From: Streptomyces regalis
Lineage (GTDB): Bacteria; Actinomycetota; Actinomycetes; Streptomycetales; Streptomycetaceae
Assembly (NCBI RefSeq): GCF_001509475.1
Contig: NZ_LLZG01000021.1
Location: 1 to 25,632, forward strand
Direction of reading: 5' to 3'
Length of the DNA: 25,632 nucleotides
Of the stretch, positions 14,740 through 21,699 are shown in pieces (position 1 is the stretch's first letter; the number at the start of each line of letters is the position of its first letter). Made by a program: the position numbers and the translations under genes. The notes beneath the pieces were generated by a model that was not told where the DNA came from, searched no databases, and saw nothing but the letters and a program-made list of their open reading frames with translations.

Positions 14740-16812
14740 TCAGCGGCGACCGCCACCACCCTGGCCGTAACCTCCGTAACCGCCGTAACCGCCATAGCCG
14801 CCGTACCCGGACCCGCCATAACCGGACCCGCCGTACTGGCCGTCCGACGAGCAGTAGTAGGGGTTGTAGTAGCAGTACGCGTCGGTCGGATACGGGCTCG
14901 TGGGGGTCGGCTGCGAGGCCGACGGGGCCGCGGACGGTGTCGACGTGGGCGTCGGGGTCTTCGACCGCTTGGGCGTGGGGGTGGGAGTGGGGGTCGGCGT
15001 GGGTTCGGGTCTCGTCGGCTGCGGAGCATCGGTTGCGTCCCAGTTGACCGCCTCCATCTGGAGTTCGGTCTTCGAGGTGTCGATCGCCCAGTGCTGGGCG
15101 TCGCCCTCGTCGTCACGGGTCTTGAGGACCAGGGCTCCCGAGCCGTCCGTGGCGGCGGGGCTGAGGGCCAGTTCCTGGTTGAAGCGCGGCACCAGGGTGC
15201 CCTGGAGGGTGAAGTCGTAGCGGACGTTTCTGGTGTCGGAATCGGCGGCACCCGTGCACGGGGCCAGCCGGACCGAGTAGCCGAGGTGGGAGTCGAGGCA
15301 GAGATCGGGGTTCGCGCCGCTGCGCAGCAGTCCGTCGGTCTCGTACGCCCACTGCTGGCCTGCCGCCGAGGAGCAGGTGGCGAGCTCGGTCTCCGCGTTC
15401 TTGACGGCCTTCCCGCCGACGACGCCGACGCACTGCCCGGATCCGATGTTGTAGAGCCGGCCCCGCAGATCGCCCTTCGCGGCCTCGGCGGCGCCCGCCC
15501 AGGACGGGTTGCTGGTGGCGGAGCCCGCGTTCGAGCCGGGCGCTTCGGAGGGGCGGTCGCCCGCGGTCGGAGGGGAACTGTCCCCGGAGCCGACGACGGA
15601 CCAGGCGACGAGCGGGAGGACGACGAGGGCACTGACGGTCGCGACGGCCGCGGTGAGGTTGCGGCGCCGGGCGGCGCGGCGGGCGGCCTTGAGGGCCGCA
15701 CGGCGGGAGCAGCTGCGGGGGGCGCCCGGACCGGGAGCGGTGGTGGCGTCGGCTCGCGGGGCGGTCCGACGTGCGGTGCGGCGTTCCCGTCGGGGACCCG
15801 TCTGCGCGGGCGACGCGACCACGTCCGCGGCGGAGAAGGGCGGGCCGGCGGGGGCTGGCGCGGGACCCTCGGCTGCGGGGGCGGAGGCGTCGCCCGCGGG
15901 GGCGAAGGCACCGCCCTCGGAGAAGAAGGACTCGCCCACGATCGCCGCCGGCGGCGCCTGCTCGGCCTCGGCCGGCTTCTCGGCCTGGCTCGCTCGCGAT
16001 TCCAGGTAGGCTCTCGCGCCCCAGCCGAGCACCGCCTCGGCCAGTGCGACACCGAGCCCCGCGTTGAAGAAGTGCAGCTGGCCTGCGGTGTCGCTGCAGT
16101 GCCCGCAGCGGTCCAGGTGCGCGCGCAGGTCGGGGTCGACGTCGACGCCGCCGCGCCGGTAGGTCACGTCCAGCATCCGCAGGTAGCGCCGGCACTCCTG
16201 TTCCGGGGCGAGTTCGCGGTGGACCTGGAGGCACTCCTCGCGCAAACGCTCGTGGGCCCGACCGAGTTCGACACGGGCGTCCTCCTCGTCGAGGCCGAGC
16301 AGTCCGGCGGGTATTGCCAGCGGTTCGGCCTCGACCTCGCTGTGCCACAGCAGGCAGCGGGCGGACTGGGGCAGCCGCGGGAACGCCCCGGACAGCAGGC
16401 GCCGGTCGGCCGGGGGCAGCAGCCGGGCGGAGACGCGCTCACCGCTGCCCGGCTCGGTCCGCAGCTCGGGGTGGAGCAGCTCCTGGCGGTCGGTGTCCCA
16501 TTCCGCCGCGATACGGCGCACGGTGACGAGCAGTTGGGGGCGCCACGCCGCCGTCGGTCCGGTCTGCCGCAGTGTTTCGCCGAAAAGCCGGGTGAATGCC
16601 GCGGTGGTGAGCATGCCGGCGGACCGGGCGTCCGCGGTGCACAGCCGTGCGTAGGCGAAGCCCGCTTCCCAGTGCCGGTCGAGGAGTTCACCGACGGGAT
16701 GGAGCGCCGGTGTCGCCCCCGTCCACTTCTTCAGTTCGGCGCTCAGTTGAGCGTCGGTCACTTCGAAGAGGCGGGCATCGTGAGGGGAATTCGACAGGCC
16801 TGCGTCATGCAC
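14740..16812 (-). CDS. Sigma-like/ZAS-like membrane protein with extracellular ricin-type lectin domain and Gly/Tyr tail
   Basis: This 690-residue protein appears modular. Residues about 10-130 and 135-200 look like divergent sigma-70 region 2 and 4 (ADRRLLSGAFPRLPQSARCLLWHSEVEAEP...LGLDEEDARVELGRAHERLREECL). Residues 232-239 are HLDRCGHC, a HxxxCxxC motif as in zinc-binding anti-sigma (ZAS) proteins. A Pro/Ala-rich stretch and a very basic patch lead to one membrane helix at about 385-406 (LTAAVATVSALVVLPLVAWSVV). Outside follow a ricin B-type beta-trefoil (about 435-575, with QQWAY and QHWAI as QxW repeats), a Thr-Pro linker (about 600-637) and a tail with YCYYNPYYC then GYGG repeats. It should link an extracellular sugar signal to cytoplasmic regulation, an inference only. 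GTG 16812 was chosen for GGAGG 9 nt upstream; longer in-frame starts lack one. Confidence 0.8.
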   Translation of the reverse strand: MHDAGLSNSPHDARLFEVTDAQLSAELKKWTGATPALHPVGELLDRHWEAGFAYARLCTADARSAGMLTTAAFTRLFGETLRQTGPTAAWRPQLLVTVRRIAAEWDTDRQELLHPELRTEPGSGERVSARLLPPADRRLLSGAFPRLPQSARCLLWHSEVEAEPLAIPAGLLGLDEEDARVELGRAHERLREECLQVHRELAPEQECRRYLRMLDVTYRRGGVDVDPDLRAHLDRCGHCSDTAGQLHFFNAGLGVALAEAVLGWGARAYLESRASQAEKPAEAEQAPPAAIVGESFFSEGGAFAPAGDASAPAAEGPAPAPAGPPFSAADVVASPAQTGPRRERRTARRTAPRADATTAPGPGAPRSCSRRAALKAARRAARRRNLTAAVATVSALVVLPLVAWSVVGSGDSSPPTAGDRPSEAPGSNAGSATSNPSWAGAAEAAKGDLRGRLYNIGSGQCVGVVGGKAVKNAETELATCSSAAGQQWAYETDGLLRSGANPDLCLDSHLGYSVRLAPCTGAADSDTRNVRYDFTLQGTLVPRFNQELALSPAATDGSGALVLKTRDDEGDAQHWAIDTSKTELQMEAVNWDATDAPQPTRPEPTPTPTPTPTPKRSKTPTPTSTPSAAPSASQPTPTSPYPTDAYCYYNPYYCSSDGQYGGSGYGGSGYGGYGGYGGYGGYGQGGGGRR
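14761..14835 (-). repeat. Gly/Tyr-coding tandem repeat in the lectin protein tail
   Basis: A short-period DNA repeat (units like CCGTAACCG, CCGTACCCG, CCATAACCG on the plus strand) encodes GYGGSGYGG-type peptide at the extreme C-terminus. It is in frame and likely variable in copy number between strains. Confidence 0.75.
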
Positions 16813-17157
16813 GGCGGCATTCCTCCGGAGGGCATGCGACTTTAAAGGTTCATACCAATGGGTATGCTCCGGGCGCGGCTCTTGTGAAGCATGGGGCGTG
16901 TGGGAGCGAGGCACACCTTTGCACAGGTCAGCGGCAGGGAACAAGCGAATCCAGTTTTTTGTGCATTGCGTGCACACCGATCAGTAATTGACGATCGGTC
17001 AACAGCCGATCGCGGCGATTACGGCACATCGGCAGGGCAATTGGAAATGGTATTCACTCAACGCCCTTCAGGAGCCGACGGAAACCATTGAACGGCCGCT
17101 CCCTCACCTTTTTGCCTGGTCATACGGACACACGCACCTTCACCCGGCCTTCACAGT
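16813..17157. other. 345-bp intergenic region with several inverted repeats; promoter region of the lectin gene
   Basis: No gene is seen. Toward its right side are three CCGATC-type half-sites: ACCGATC (16976-16982), CGATCGGT (16992-16999) and CCGATCG (17006-17012), making overlapping inverted repeats. GTGCA (16961-16965) and TGCAC (16971-16975) form another small one, next to a run of six T. A separate CATACC/GGTATG repeat lies nearer the lectin gene. The region is richer in A+T than its flanks. The AraC gene ends at 17158 reading in, with no clear terminator hairpin. Confidence 0.45.
16851..16866. promoter_or_regulatory. Inverted repeat CATACC-AATG-GGTATG upstream of the lectin gene
   Basis: Perfect 6-bp arms around a 4-nt centre lie 39 bp upstream of the chosen GTG start of the sigma/lectin protein, in an A+T-rich patch. 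This is the position of an operator or core promoter. No known regulator consensus is recognised. Confidence 0.4.
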
Positions 17158-18072
17158 TCACGCGCCAACCATTGGGCCACTCGCCCGATACGCGCCAGGC
17201 GGCATCCCGTACCGCTCACGGAACACCCGGTTGAAGTGAAACGGGCTGGCGAACCCGGAGGCGGCTGCCACGCGTTCCACGGAGAGGTCGGTGGTCTCCA
17301 GCAGCCGAGCCGCGTGCCGCAGACGTGCCTCGCGCAGCGCGCGCATCGGTGACTGCCCGAGTTGCCGCGTGAAGAGGTGGGCGAACCGGGAAGGCGAGAG
17401 CGCGACGTGCTCGGCGAGCGAGCGCACCGTGTGCGGGGCGCCCGGATCGGCGGCGATCAGCGCCTCGGCCCGGCGTACCCGGTCGTCGACGCCTGGGTGG
17501 GACGGGGGCGTCCGCGCGGGGCCGGCGGTGAGCAGGACGACCTCTTCCAGCGAGCACAGGGCGAGTTCGCGGGCCGCGGTGCCGTGCGCCACCGCGACCG
17601 GCTCGTCCCCCGGCGGCAGGACGGGCGGCGCGTCCGTCCCCGTCCAGCGGGCGTCGGCGAGCATCCGGCGAAACGCCGCCTCGACACGGCCGTGCACCGC
17701 GTCCGGCGTCGAAGTGACGACGTACATCCCCTCGCCGGTGTCGTACGGGCGCAGCCAGGGCTGCCAGGAGGGGCGGGCCTGGCAGTGCACCCACCAGAAC
17801 TCCCAGTGCCGTGTGCCCGGTTCGACCCCGTAGCGGTGCGGGACGCCCGGCGCGAGGACCACCAGGTCACCCGCCCCGGCCCGCACCTCGGTGTTCCCGT
17901 GCCGTAGCCGGCCGCGCCCGGCGGTGGTCCAGGTGAACAGCCAACTGTCCGCGCCGCGCGGCCGGTTGATGCCGTACCCCTGCGGCTGGTCGAAGTGGCC
18001 GACCACCACCAGGCCCGGCGGTGGGGCGGGATCGCCGGGTGCAGCAGTCTCGGGCAATCCGTCAGCGCTCAC
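17158..18072 (-). CDS. AraC-family transcriptional regulator
   Basis: This 304-residue regulator has an N-terminal cupin-like sensing domain (about 20-120: WLFTWTTAGRGRLRHGNTEVRAGAGDLVVLAPGVPHRYG) and a C-terminal AraC/XylS DNA-binding domain with two helix-turn-helix units (about 205-300: TVRSLAEHVALSPSRFAHLFTRQLGQSP and LSVERVAAASGFASPFHFNRVFRERYGMPPGAYR). This type usually responds to a sugar or small metabolite. The start is best placed at the GTG 18072-18070: AGGAGG lies 6 nt before it, whereas the upstream ATG at 18078 directly abuts that site with no spacing. It is divergent from the PhyH-family dioxygenase gene over about 70 bp, so it probably controls that gene and itself. Confidence 0.92.
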   Translation of the reverse strand: MSADGLPETAAPGDPAPPPGLVVVGHFDQPQGYGINRPRGADSWLFTWTTAGRGRLRHGNTEVRAGAGDLVVLAPGVPHRYGVEPGTRHWEFWWVHCQARPSWQPWLRPYDTGEGMYVVTSTPDAVHGRVEAAFRRMLADARWTGTDAPPVLPPGDEPVAVAHGTAARELALCSLEEVVLLTAGPARTPPSHPGVDDRVRRAEALIAADPGAPHTVRSLAEHVALSPSRFAHLFTRQLGQSPMRALREARLRHAARLLETTDLSVERVAAASGFASPFHFNRVFRERYGMPPGAYRASGPMVGA

Positions 18073-18095
18073 GGTCATCCTCCTGGGGCGGGTAT

Positions 18096-18111
18096 CGGCC
18101 TAGCGTGGCCG
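18096..18111. promoter_or_regulatory. Shared promoter/operator between AraC and dioxygenase genes
   Basis: CGGCC-TAGCGT-GGCCG is a small inverted repeat in the divergent intergenic region. Its centre TAGCGT (18101-18106) is a good -10 for the rightward dioxygenase gene, giving a leader of about 30 nt with AGGAG at 18131-18135. Regulator binding at this repeat would block that -10. Confidence 0.4.
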
Positions 18112-18142
18112 GTGCGAGGACACTTGACCGAGGAGTGGACGC

Positions 18143-18964
18143 ATGACAGCCACGGACATCGGCGGCACCGGCGCTCCCATCCTGCCCGAGACCGGGCTCC
18201 GCCAGTTCCGCGAGGACGGCTTCACGGTCGTACGCGGACTGTTCGGCTACGACGAGATCGACCGGCTCCGCGAGCGGTTCGCGGCGCTGCACGCGGCCGG
18301 GCCGATACCCGGGCACTTCGAGCCCCGTCCGTCGGACGGCGACCCACTGCGGGTGTATCCCCGGGTGATGCACCCGCACGAGATCGACGAGCTGTCGCTG
18401 CGGGTGCTGCTCGACTCCCGGCTGCGCAGCGTGCTGGAGGTGCTGCTCGGGGAGGAGGTGCTGGCCGCGCAGAGCATGTTCTACTTCAAGCCGCCGGGGG
18501 GCCGAGGGCAGGCGCTGCACCAGGACAACTTCTATCTGCGCGTCGAGCCCGGCACGTGTGTCGCGGCGTGGATCGCGTGCGATGTGATCGACCGGGACAA
18601 CGGCGGCCTCGAAGTCGTCCCCGGCACCCACGCCATGGACCTGTTCTGCCCGGAGACGGCGGACGCCGACGTGTCCTTCGCGCGGGAGTACGTCGCGCCT
18701 CCGGCGGGGTTGGCCGCTGTTCCCGTGGACATGGAGCCGGGGGATGTTCTGTTCTTCAACGGGAGTCTGGTGCACGGTTCGCAGCCGAACCGTACGGAGG
18801 ATCGTTTTCGGCGGTCGTTCATCGGGCACTATGTGGGGCGTTCTGCCGAGCGGATCGGCGAGTACTACCGCACGCTGACGATGAGCGGCGACCGCGTCGC
18901 GCTGCCGCACAGCGAGGGCGCGGGGCCGTGCGGCACGGAGTTCGCACCGCACGGGCCGCACTGA
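18143..18964 (+). CDS. PhyH-family Fe(II)/2-oxoglutarate dioxygenase
   Basis: This 273-residue cytosolic enzyme belongs to the phytanoyl-CoA dioxygenase family of non-haem iron oxygenases, which use 2-oxoglutarate and oxygen to hydroxylate a substrate. The iron triad is visible as His126 and Asp128 (LHQDNFYL) and His211 (LVHGSQPN); Arg at about 221-224 should bind 2-oxoglutarate. The double-stranded beta-helix core spans about 110-235 (WIACDVIDRDNGGLEVVPGTH). The substrate cannot be read from the sequence; bacterial members act on natural products, osmolytes and lipids. AGGAG at 18131-18135 supports the ATG at 18143. It is divergent from the AraC regulator, its likely controller, and converges on the aldo/keto reductase with only 14 bp between stops. 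Confidence 0.93.
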   Translation: MTATDIGGTGAPILPETGLRQFREDGFTVVRGLFGYDEIDRLRERFAALHAAGPIPGHFEPRPSDGDPLRVYPRVMHPHEIDELSLRVLLDSRLRSVLEVLLGEEVLAAQSMFYFKPPGGRGQALHQDNFYLRVEPGTCVAAWIACDVIDRDNGGLEVVPGTHAMDLFCPETADADVSFAREYVAPPAGLAAVPVDMEPGDVLFFNGSLVHGSQPNRTEDRFRRSFIGHYVGRSAERIGEYYRTLTMSGDRVALPHSEGAGPCGTEFAPHGPH

Positions 18965-18978
18965 GCACGACCGTCAGA

Positions 18979-19947
18979 TCAGTGACCGATGATCGGATGC
19001 GGAGCGTACGGCTGCTGCAGCTCCTCCAACTCCTTCTCGCTGAGCTCCAGTTCGACCGCGGCCGCCGCGTCCTCGATGTGACGCGCCTTGGCGGCTCCGA
19101 TGATCGGGGCGGTCACCGTGTTCTGGTGCAGCAGCCAGGCGAGGGCCACCTGGGCGCGCGGGACGCCGCGGTCGTGCGCGACGCGGGTGACGGCCTCGAC
19201 GACGGTGCGGTCGCTGTCGACGTACAGGCGGCTGCCGAAGTCGTCGCCCGCGCTGCGGTCGGTGACCGTACCCCAGTCCCGGGTGAGGCGGCCGCGGGCC
19301 AGCGGGCTCCAGGGCAGCACGCCGACGCCCTGGTCCGCGCAGAGCGGCAGCATCTCGCGCTCCTCCTCGCGGTAGAGGAGGTTGTAGTGGTTCTGCATCG
19401 AGACGAACGTGGTCCAGCCGTGCCGCTCGGCCGTGTACTGCATCTTGGAGAACTGCCAGGCGTACATCGAACTCGCCCCGATGTAGCGCACCTTGCCGGC
19501 CTTGACCAGGTCGTGCAGGGCTTCCATCGTCTCCTCGACCGGGGTGTGCGGGTCGAAGCGGTGGATCTGGTAGAGGTCGACATGGTCGGTGCCGAGGCGG
19601 GCGAGGCTGTGGTCGATCTCCGACATGATGGCCTTGCGGGAGAGGCCGGCGCCGTTGGGGCCGGGCCGCATCCGGCCGTGCACCTTCGTCGCGAGCACGA
19701 TCTCGTCCCGGCGGGCGAATTCGCGCAGCGCCTTGCCGACGATCTCCTCGCTGGTGCCGTCGGAATAGACGTTGGCGGTGTCGAAGAAGTTGATCCCGGC
19801 TTCCAGCGCCTGGCGGATCAGCGGCCGCGACGCCTCCTCGTCGAGGGTCCACTCGTGCACGCCGCGGTCGGGGAGCCCGTAGGTCATACAGCCCAGACAG
19901 ATCCGCGACACGTCCAGGCCCGTCGAACCGAGCTTCACGTACTGCAT
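18979..19947 (-). CDS. Aldo/keto reductase
   Basis: This 322-residue cytosolic (beta/alpha)8 barrel enzyme reduces aldehydes or ketones with NADPH. The catalytic tetrad is complete: Asp56 and Tyr61 (FFDTANVYSDG), Lys88 (LATKVHG) and His129 (YQIHRFD). The C-terminal cofactor-binding stretch (APIIGAAKARHIEDAAAA) is typical of the YajO/YghZ-like subgroup. The ATG at 19947 begins the conserved MQYVKLGSTGLDVSRICLG and follows AGGAGC 9 nt upstream; longer in-frame extensions are not family-like. It lies 77 bp downstream of the flavoprotein gene on the same strand and may be the last gene of that operon. An ACCACG/CGTGGT inverted repeat at 19977-19997 could instead give it its own control. The natural substrate is unknown. 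Confidence 0.94.
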   Translation of the reverse strand: MQYVKLGSTGLDVSRICLGCMTYGLPDRGVHEWTLDEEASRPLIRQALEAGINFFDTANVYSDGTSEEIVGKALREFARRDEIVLATKVHGRMRPGPNGAGLSRKAIMSEIDHSLARLGTDHVDLYQIHRFDPHTPVEETMEALHDLVKAGKVRYIGASSMYAWQFSKMQYTAERHGWTTFVSMQNHYNLLYREEEREMLPLCADQGVGVLPWSPLARGRLTRDWGTVTDRSAGDDFGSRLYVDSDRTVVEAVTRVAHDRGVPRAQVALAWLLHQNTVTAPIIGAAKARHIEDAAAAVELELSEKELEELQQPYAPHPIIGH

Positions 19948-20024
19948 CGTTGCTGCTCCTGCCTTCGGGGTGGGGTACCACGGGGAGCGTACGTGGTCGG
20001 TGCACTCGAAGCCGGTTCCCTCGT

Positions 20025-20561
20025 CTAGGACCGGTCCAGCAGATCCAGCGCCCGCTCCCACCCGAACTCCGGCCGCCCGCCGCCCTCCCCCACCTCGCCG
20101 GAGTACGGCTCCCCGAAGCGCACGCCCATCCCCCGCAGCCGTATCAGGCTGTCCTGGTACGCGGGATGGGCGGCCAGCGCGTCTGCCACGCAGGGCAGGG
20201 CGGCGATGGGGACGCCGAGGCCGTACGCCTCGCACAGGGTGCCCAGGGCGAGGGTGTCGGCGATGCCGGCGGCCCACTTGTTGACCGTGTTGAAGGTGGC
20301 CGGGGCGACGACGACCGCGTCGGGTTCCGGGAAGGGCCGTGGTTCACCGGGGCGACGCCAGGCGGAGCGAATCGGGCGGCCGGTCTGCGCCTCGACGGCG
20401 GCGGTGTCGAAGAAACCGTTCATGGCGAGCGGCGTCGCGATGACCCCGACGCGCCACTGGCGCTCCTGCGCGGCGGTGATCAGCTTGCCGACGTCCGTGG
20501 CGATGCCGGCGGCGCACACGACGACGTAGAGAAAGGGCGCTCGCTCGTCCTGTTCAGTCAT
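20025..20561 (-). CDS. HFCD-type flavoprotein (Dfp/EpiD-like decarboxylase superfamily)
   Basis: This 178-residue protein has the Rossmann-like fold of FMN-dependent cysteine decarboxylases: an N-terminal strand-loop (LYVVVCAAGIATDVGKLITAAQ), the middle PDAVVVAPATFNTVNKWAAGIADTLAL segment that matches the PASANT-type FMN/substrate motif, and LGVPIAALPCV. Superfamily members decarboxylate peptidyl or 4'-phosphopantothenoyl cysteine, or act as prenyl-FMN carriers. This short member lacks the synthetase half of Dfp, so it is not the housekeeping CoaBC. Streptomyces genomes carry several of these uncharacterised flavoproteins, often near XRE regulators, which are absent here. It starts 18 bp after the DUF1348 gene stop and probably shares its transcript. 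Confidence 0.88.
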   Translation of the reverse strand: MTEQDERAPFLYVVVCAAGIATDVGKLITAAQERQWRVGVIATPLAMNGFFDTAAVEAQTGRPIRSAWRRPGEPRPFPEPDAVVVAPATFNTVNKWAAGIADTLALGTLCEAYGLGVPIAALPCVADALAAHPAYQDSLIRLRGMGVRFGEPYSGEVGEGGGRPEFGWERALDLLDRS

Positions 20562-20570
20562 CCGCGCACC

Positions 20571-20588
20571 CTACTCAAGCTACTCAAG
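20571..20588 (-). repeat. 9-bp tandem duplication giving two in-frame stop codons
   Basis: CTACTCAAG is repeated back to back. Read on the minus strand the first unit ends the DUF1348 gene as CTT GAG TAG and the second repeats the same three codons, so two identical stops follow each other. The second unit lies in the leader of the flavoprotein gene, close to its AGGGTG ribosome site. Confidence 0.7.
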
Positions 20589-21038
20589 CGGGAAGGACAG
20601 CCCTCGTTCGGCCTCAGGGCGCGGGCCGTGGATCCGGCGCTCCTTCTCCTCGATGGGTACGTCGTTGATGCTCGCCTCGCGCCGGGTCATCAGCCCGTGC
20701 TCGTCGAACTCCCACAACTCGTTGCCGTACGACCGCCAGCACTGGCCTTCGGCGTCCCGGCACTCGTACCGGAAGCGGACCGCGATGCGGTTGCCGTCGA
20801 AGGCCCACAGGTCCTTGCGCAGCGCGTACTCGTGCTCCCGGGCCCACTTGGCGGTGAGGAACTCGACGATCTCGGCGCGGCCGGTGACGAAGGTGTCGCG
20901 GTTGCGCCACACCGAGTCCGCCGAGTAGGCGAGCGCCACCTTGTGCGGGTCGCGGGTGTTCCAGGCGTCCTCGGCGGCCTGCACCTTCTGTGCGGCGCTC
21001 TCGCGGGTGAACGGCGGCAGGGGCGGGCGGTCGGTCAT
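20580..21038 (-). CDS. DUF1348 family protein (NTF2/SnoaL-like fold)
   Basis: This 152-residue cytosolic protein belongs to the DUF1348 family, a branch of the NTF2/SnoaL-like superfamily. The family features are [38 protein letters not shown] at the N-terminus, then [27 protein letters not shown] and the ending [16 protein letters not shown]. These small cone-shaped proteins are often dimers with a hydrophobic pocket; no reaction is established for DUF1348. GGAGG 6 nt before the ATG supports the start. It is the first gene of the leftward unit and is divergent from a TetR regulator across two operator-like palindromes, so it is likely induced by whatever that regulator senses. Confidence 0.9.
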   Translation of the reverse strand: MTDRPPLPPFTRESAAQKVQAAEDAWNTRDPHKVALAYSADSVWRNRDTFVTGRAEIVEFLTAKWAREHEYALRKDLWAFDGNRIAVRFRYECRDAEGQCWRSYGNELWEFDEHGLMTRREASINDVPIEEKERRIHGPRPEAERGLSFPLE

Positions 21039-21074
21039 GGCGTCCTCCGGGCCGGAATGGCGGTACGAGCAAGG

Positions 21075-21125
21075 GAGAACGTGCGTTCTCCACGTGGCTG
21101 CTACCGTAGGAGAACGCTCGTTCTC
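21075..21125. promoter_or_regulatory. Two TetR-type operators (GAGAACG-NN-CGTTCTC)
   Basis: GAGAACGTGCGTTCTC (21075-21090) and GAGAACGCTCGTTCTC (21110-21125) are near-identical 16-bp palindromes with 7-bp arms, 35 bp apart, filling the 107-bp gap between the divergent DUF1348 and TetR genes. One lies near each gene start. This is the classic layout for a TetR repressor controlling itself and its neighbour. Confidence 0.85.
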
Positions 21126-21145
21126 GCGTCAAGGAGTGGTCGTAC

Positions 21146-21697
21146 ATGGACAGCGCAACCGCCCGGGAGCAGGCACTGGACGCCGCGGAGAAGCTGTTCT
21201 ACGGGCGCGGCATCCAGTCCGTCGGCATGGACGACATCCGGGGCGCGTCCGGGGTCTCGCTGAAGCGGCTCTATCAGCTCTTCCCGGCGAAGGAGCAGCT
21301 GGTGGAGGCGTATCTGGAGCGGCGCGACGTGCGCTGGCGCGGGCGACTCGCCTCCTACGTGGAGCGAGAGGCAGACCCCGAGCTGCGGATCCTCGCCGTC
21401 TTCGACTGGCTTCAGGAGTGGTTCGGCGAGGCGGACTTCCGCGGGTGCGCCTGGATCAACTCGTACGGTGAGCTGGGCGCCCGCTCCGAGCGGGTGGCGG
21501 ACCAGGTCCGGGCGCACAAGCGGGCGTTCCGCGACTACCTGGCCTCGCTGGTGGCCGGGGCGGGGCGGCCGGACGCGCTGACCGGGCCGCTGTTTCTGCT
21601 GGCCGAGGGTTCCATGGTCACGGCGGGCATCACAGGCAGTACGCGGCCGGCGGCGGAGGCCCGGGAGGCGGCGCGGTCGCTGCTGGCGGCGCGCTGA
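21146..21697 (+). CDS. TetR-family transcriptional regulator
   Basis: This 183-residue repressor has the TetR N-terminal domain at about 6-55 (ALDAAEKLFYGRGIQSVGMDDIRGASGVSLKRLYQLFPAKEQLVEAYL) and a helical ligand-binding C-terminal domain (about 70-180) with the GCAWINSYGELG and PLFLLAEGSMVTAGITG segments found in the YcdC/TetR_C subset. AAGGAG precedes the ATG. The paired palindromes just upstream strongly suggest that it represses both itself and the DUF1348-flavoprotein-reductase unit. The inducer is unknown. It converges on the azoreductase-like gene with 2 bp between stops. Confidence 0.93.
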   Translation: MDSATAREQALDAAEKLFYGRGIQSVGMDDIRGASGVSLKRLYQLFPAKEQLVEAYLERRDVRWRGRLASYVEREADPELRILAVFDWLQEWFGEADFRGCAWINSYGELGARSERVADQVRAHKRAFRDYLASLVAGAGRPDALTGPLFLLAEGSMVTAGITGSTRPAAEAREAARSLLAAR

Positions 21698-21699
21698 GG

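Noticed and set aside
14689..16845. Plus-strand open frame opposite the lectin gene
   Set aside because: Gly/Arg/Val low-complexity shadow; the minus strand has the lectin QxW motifs and a membrane helix.
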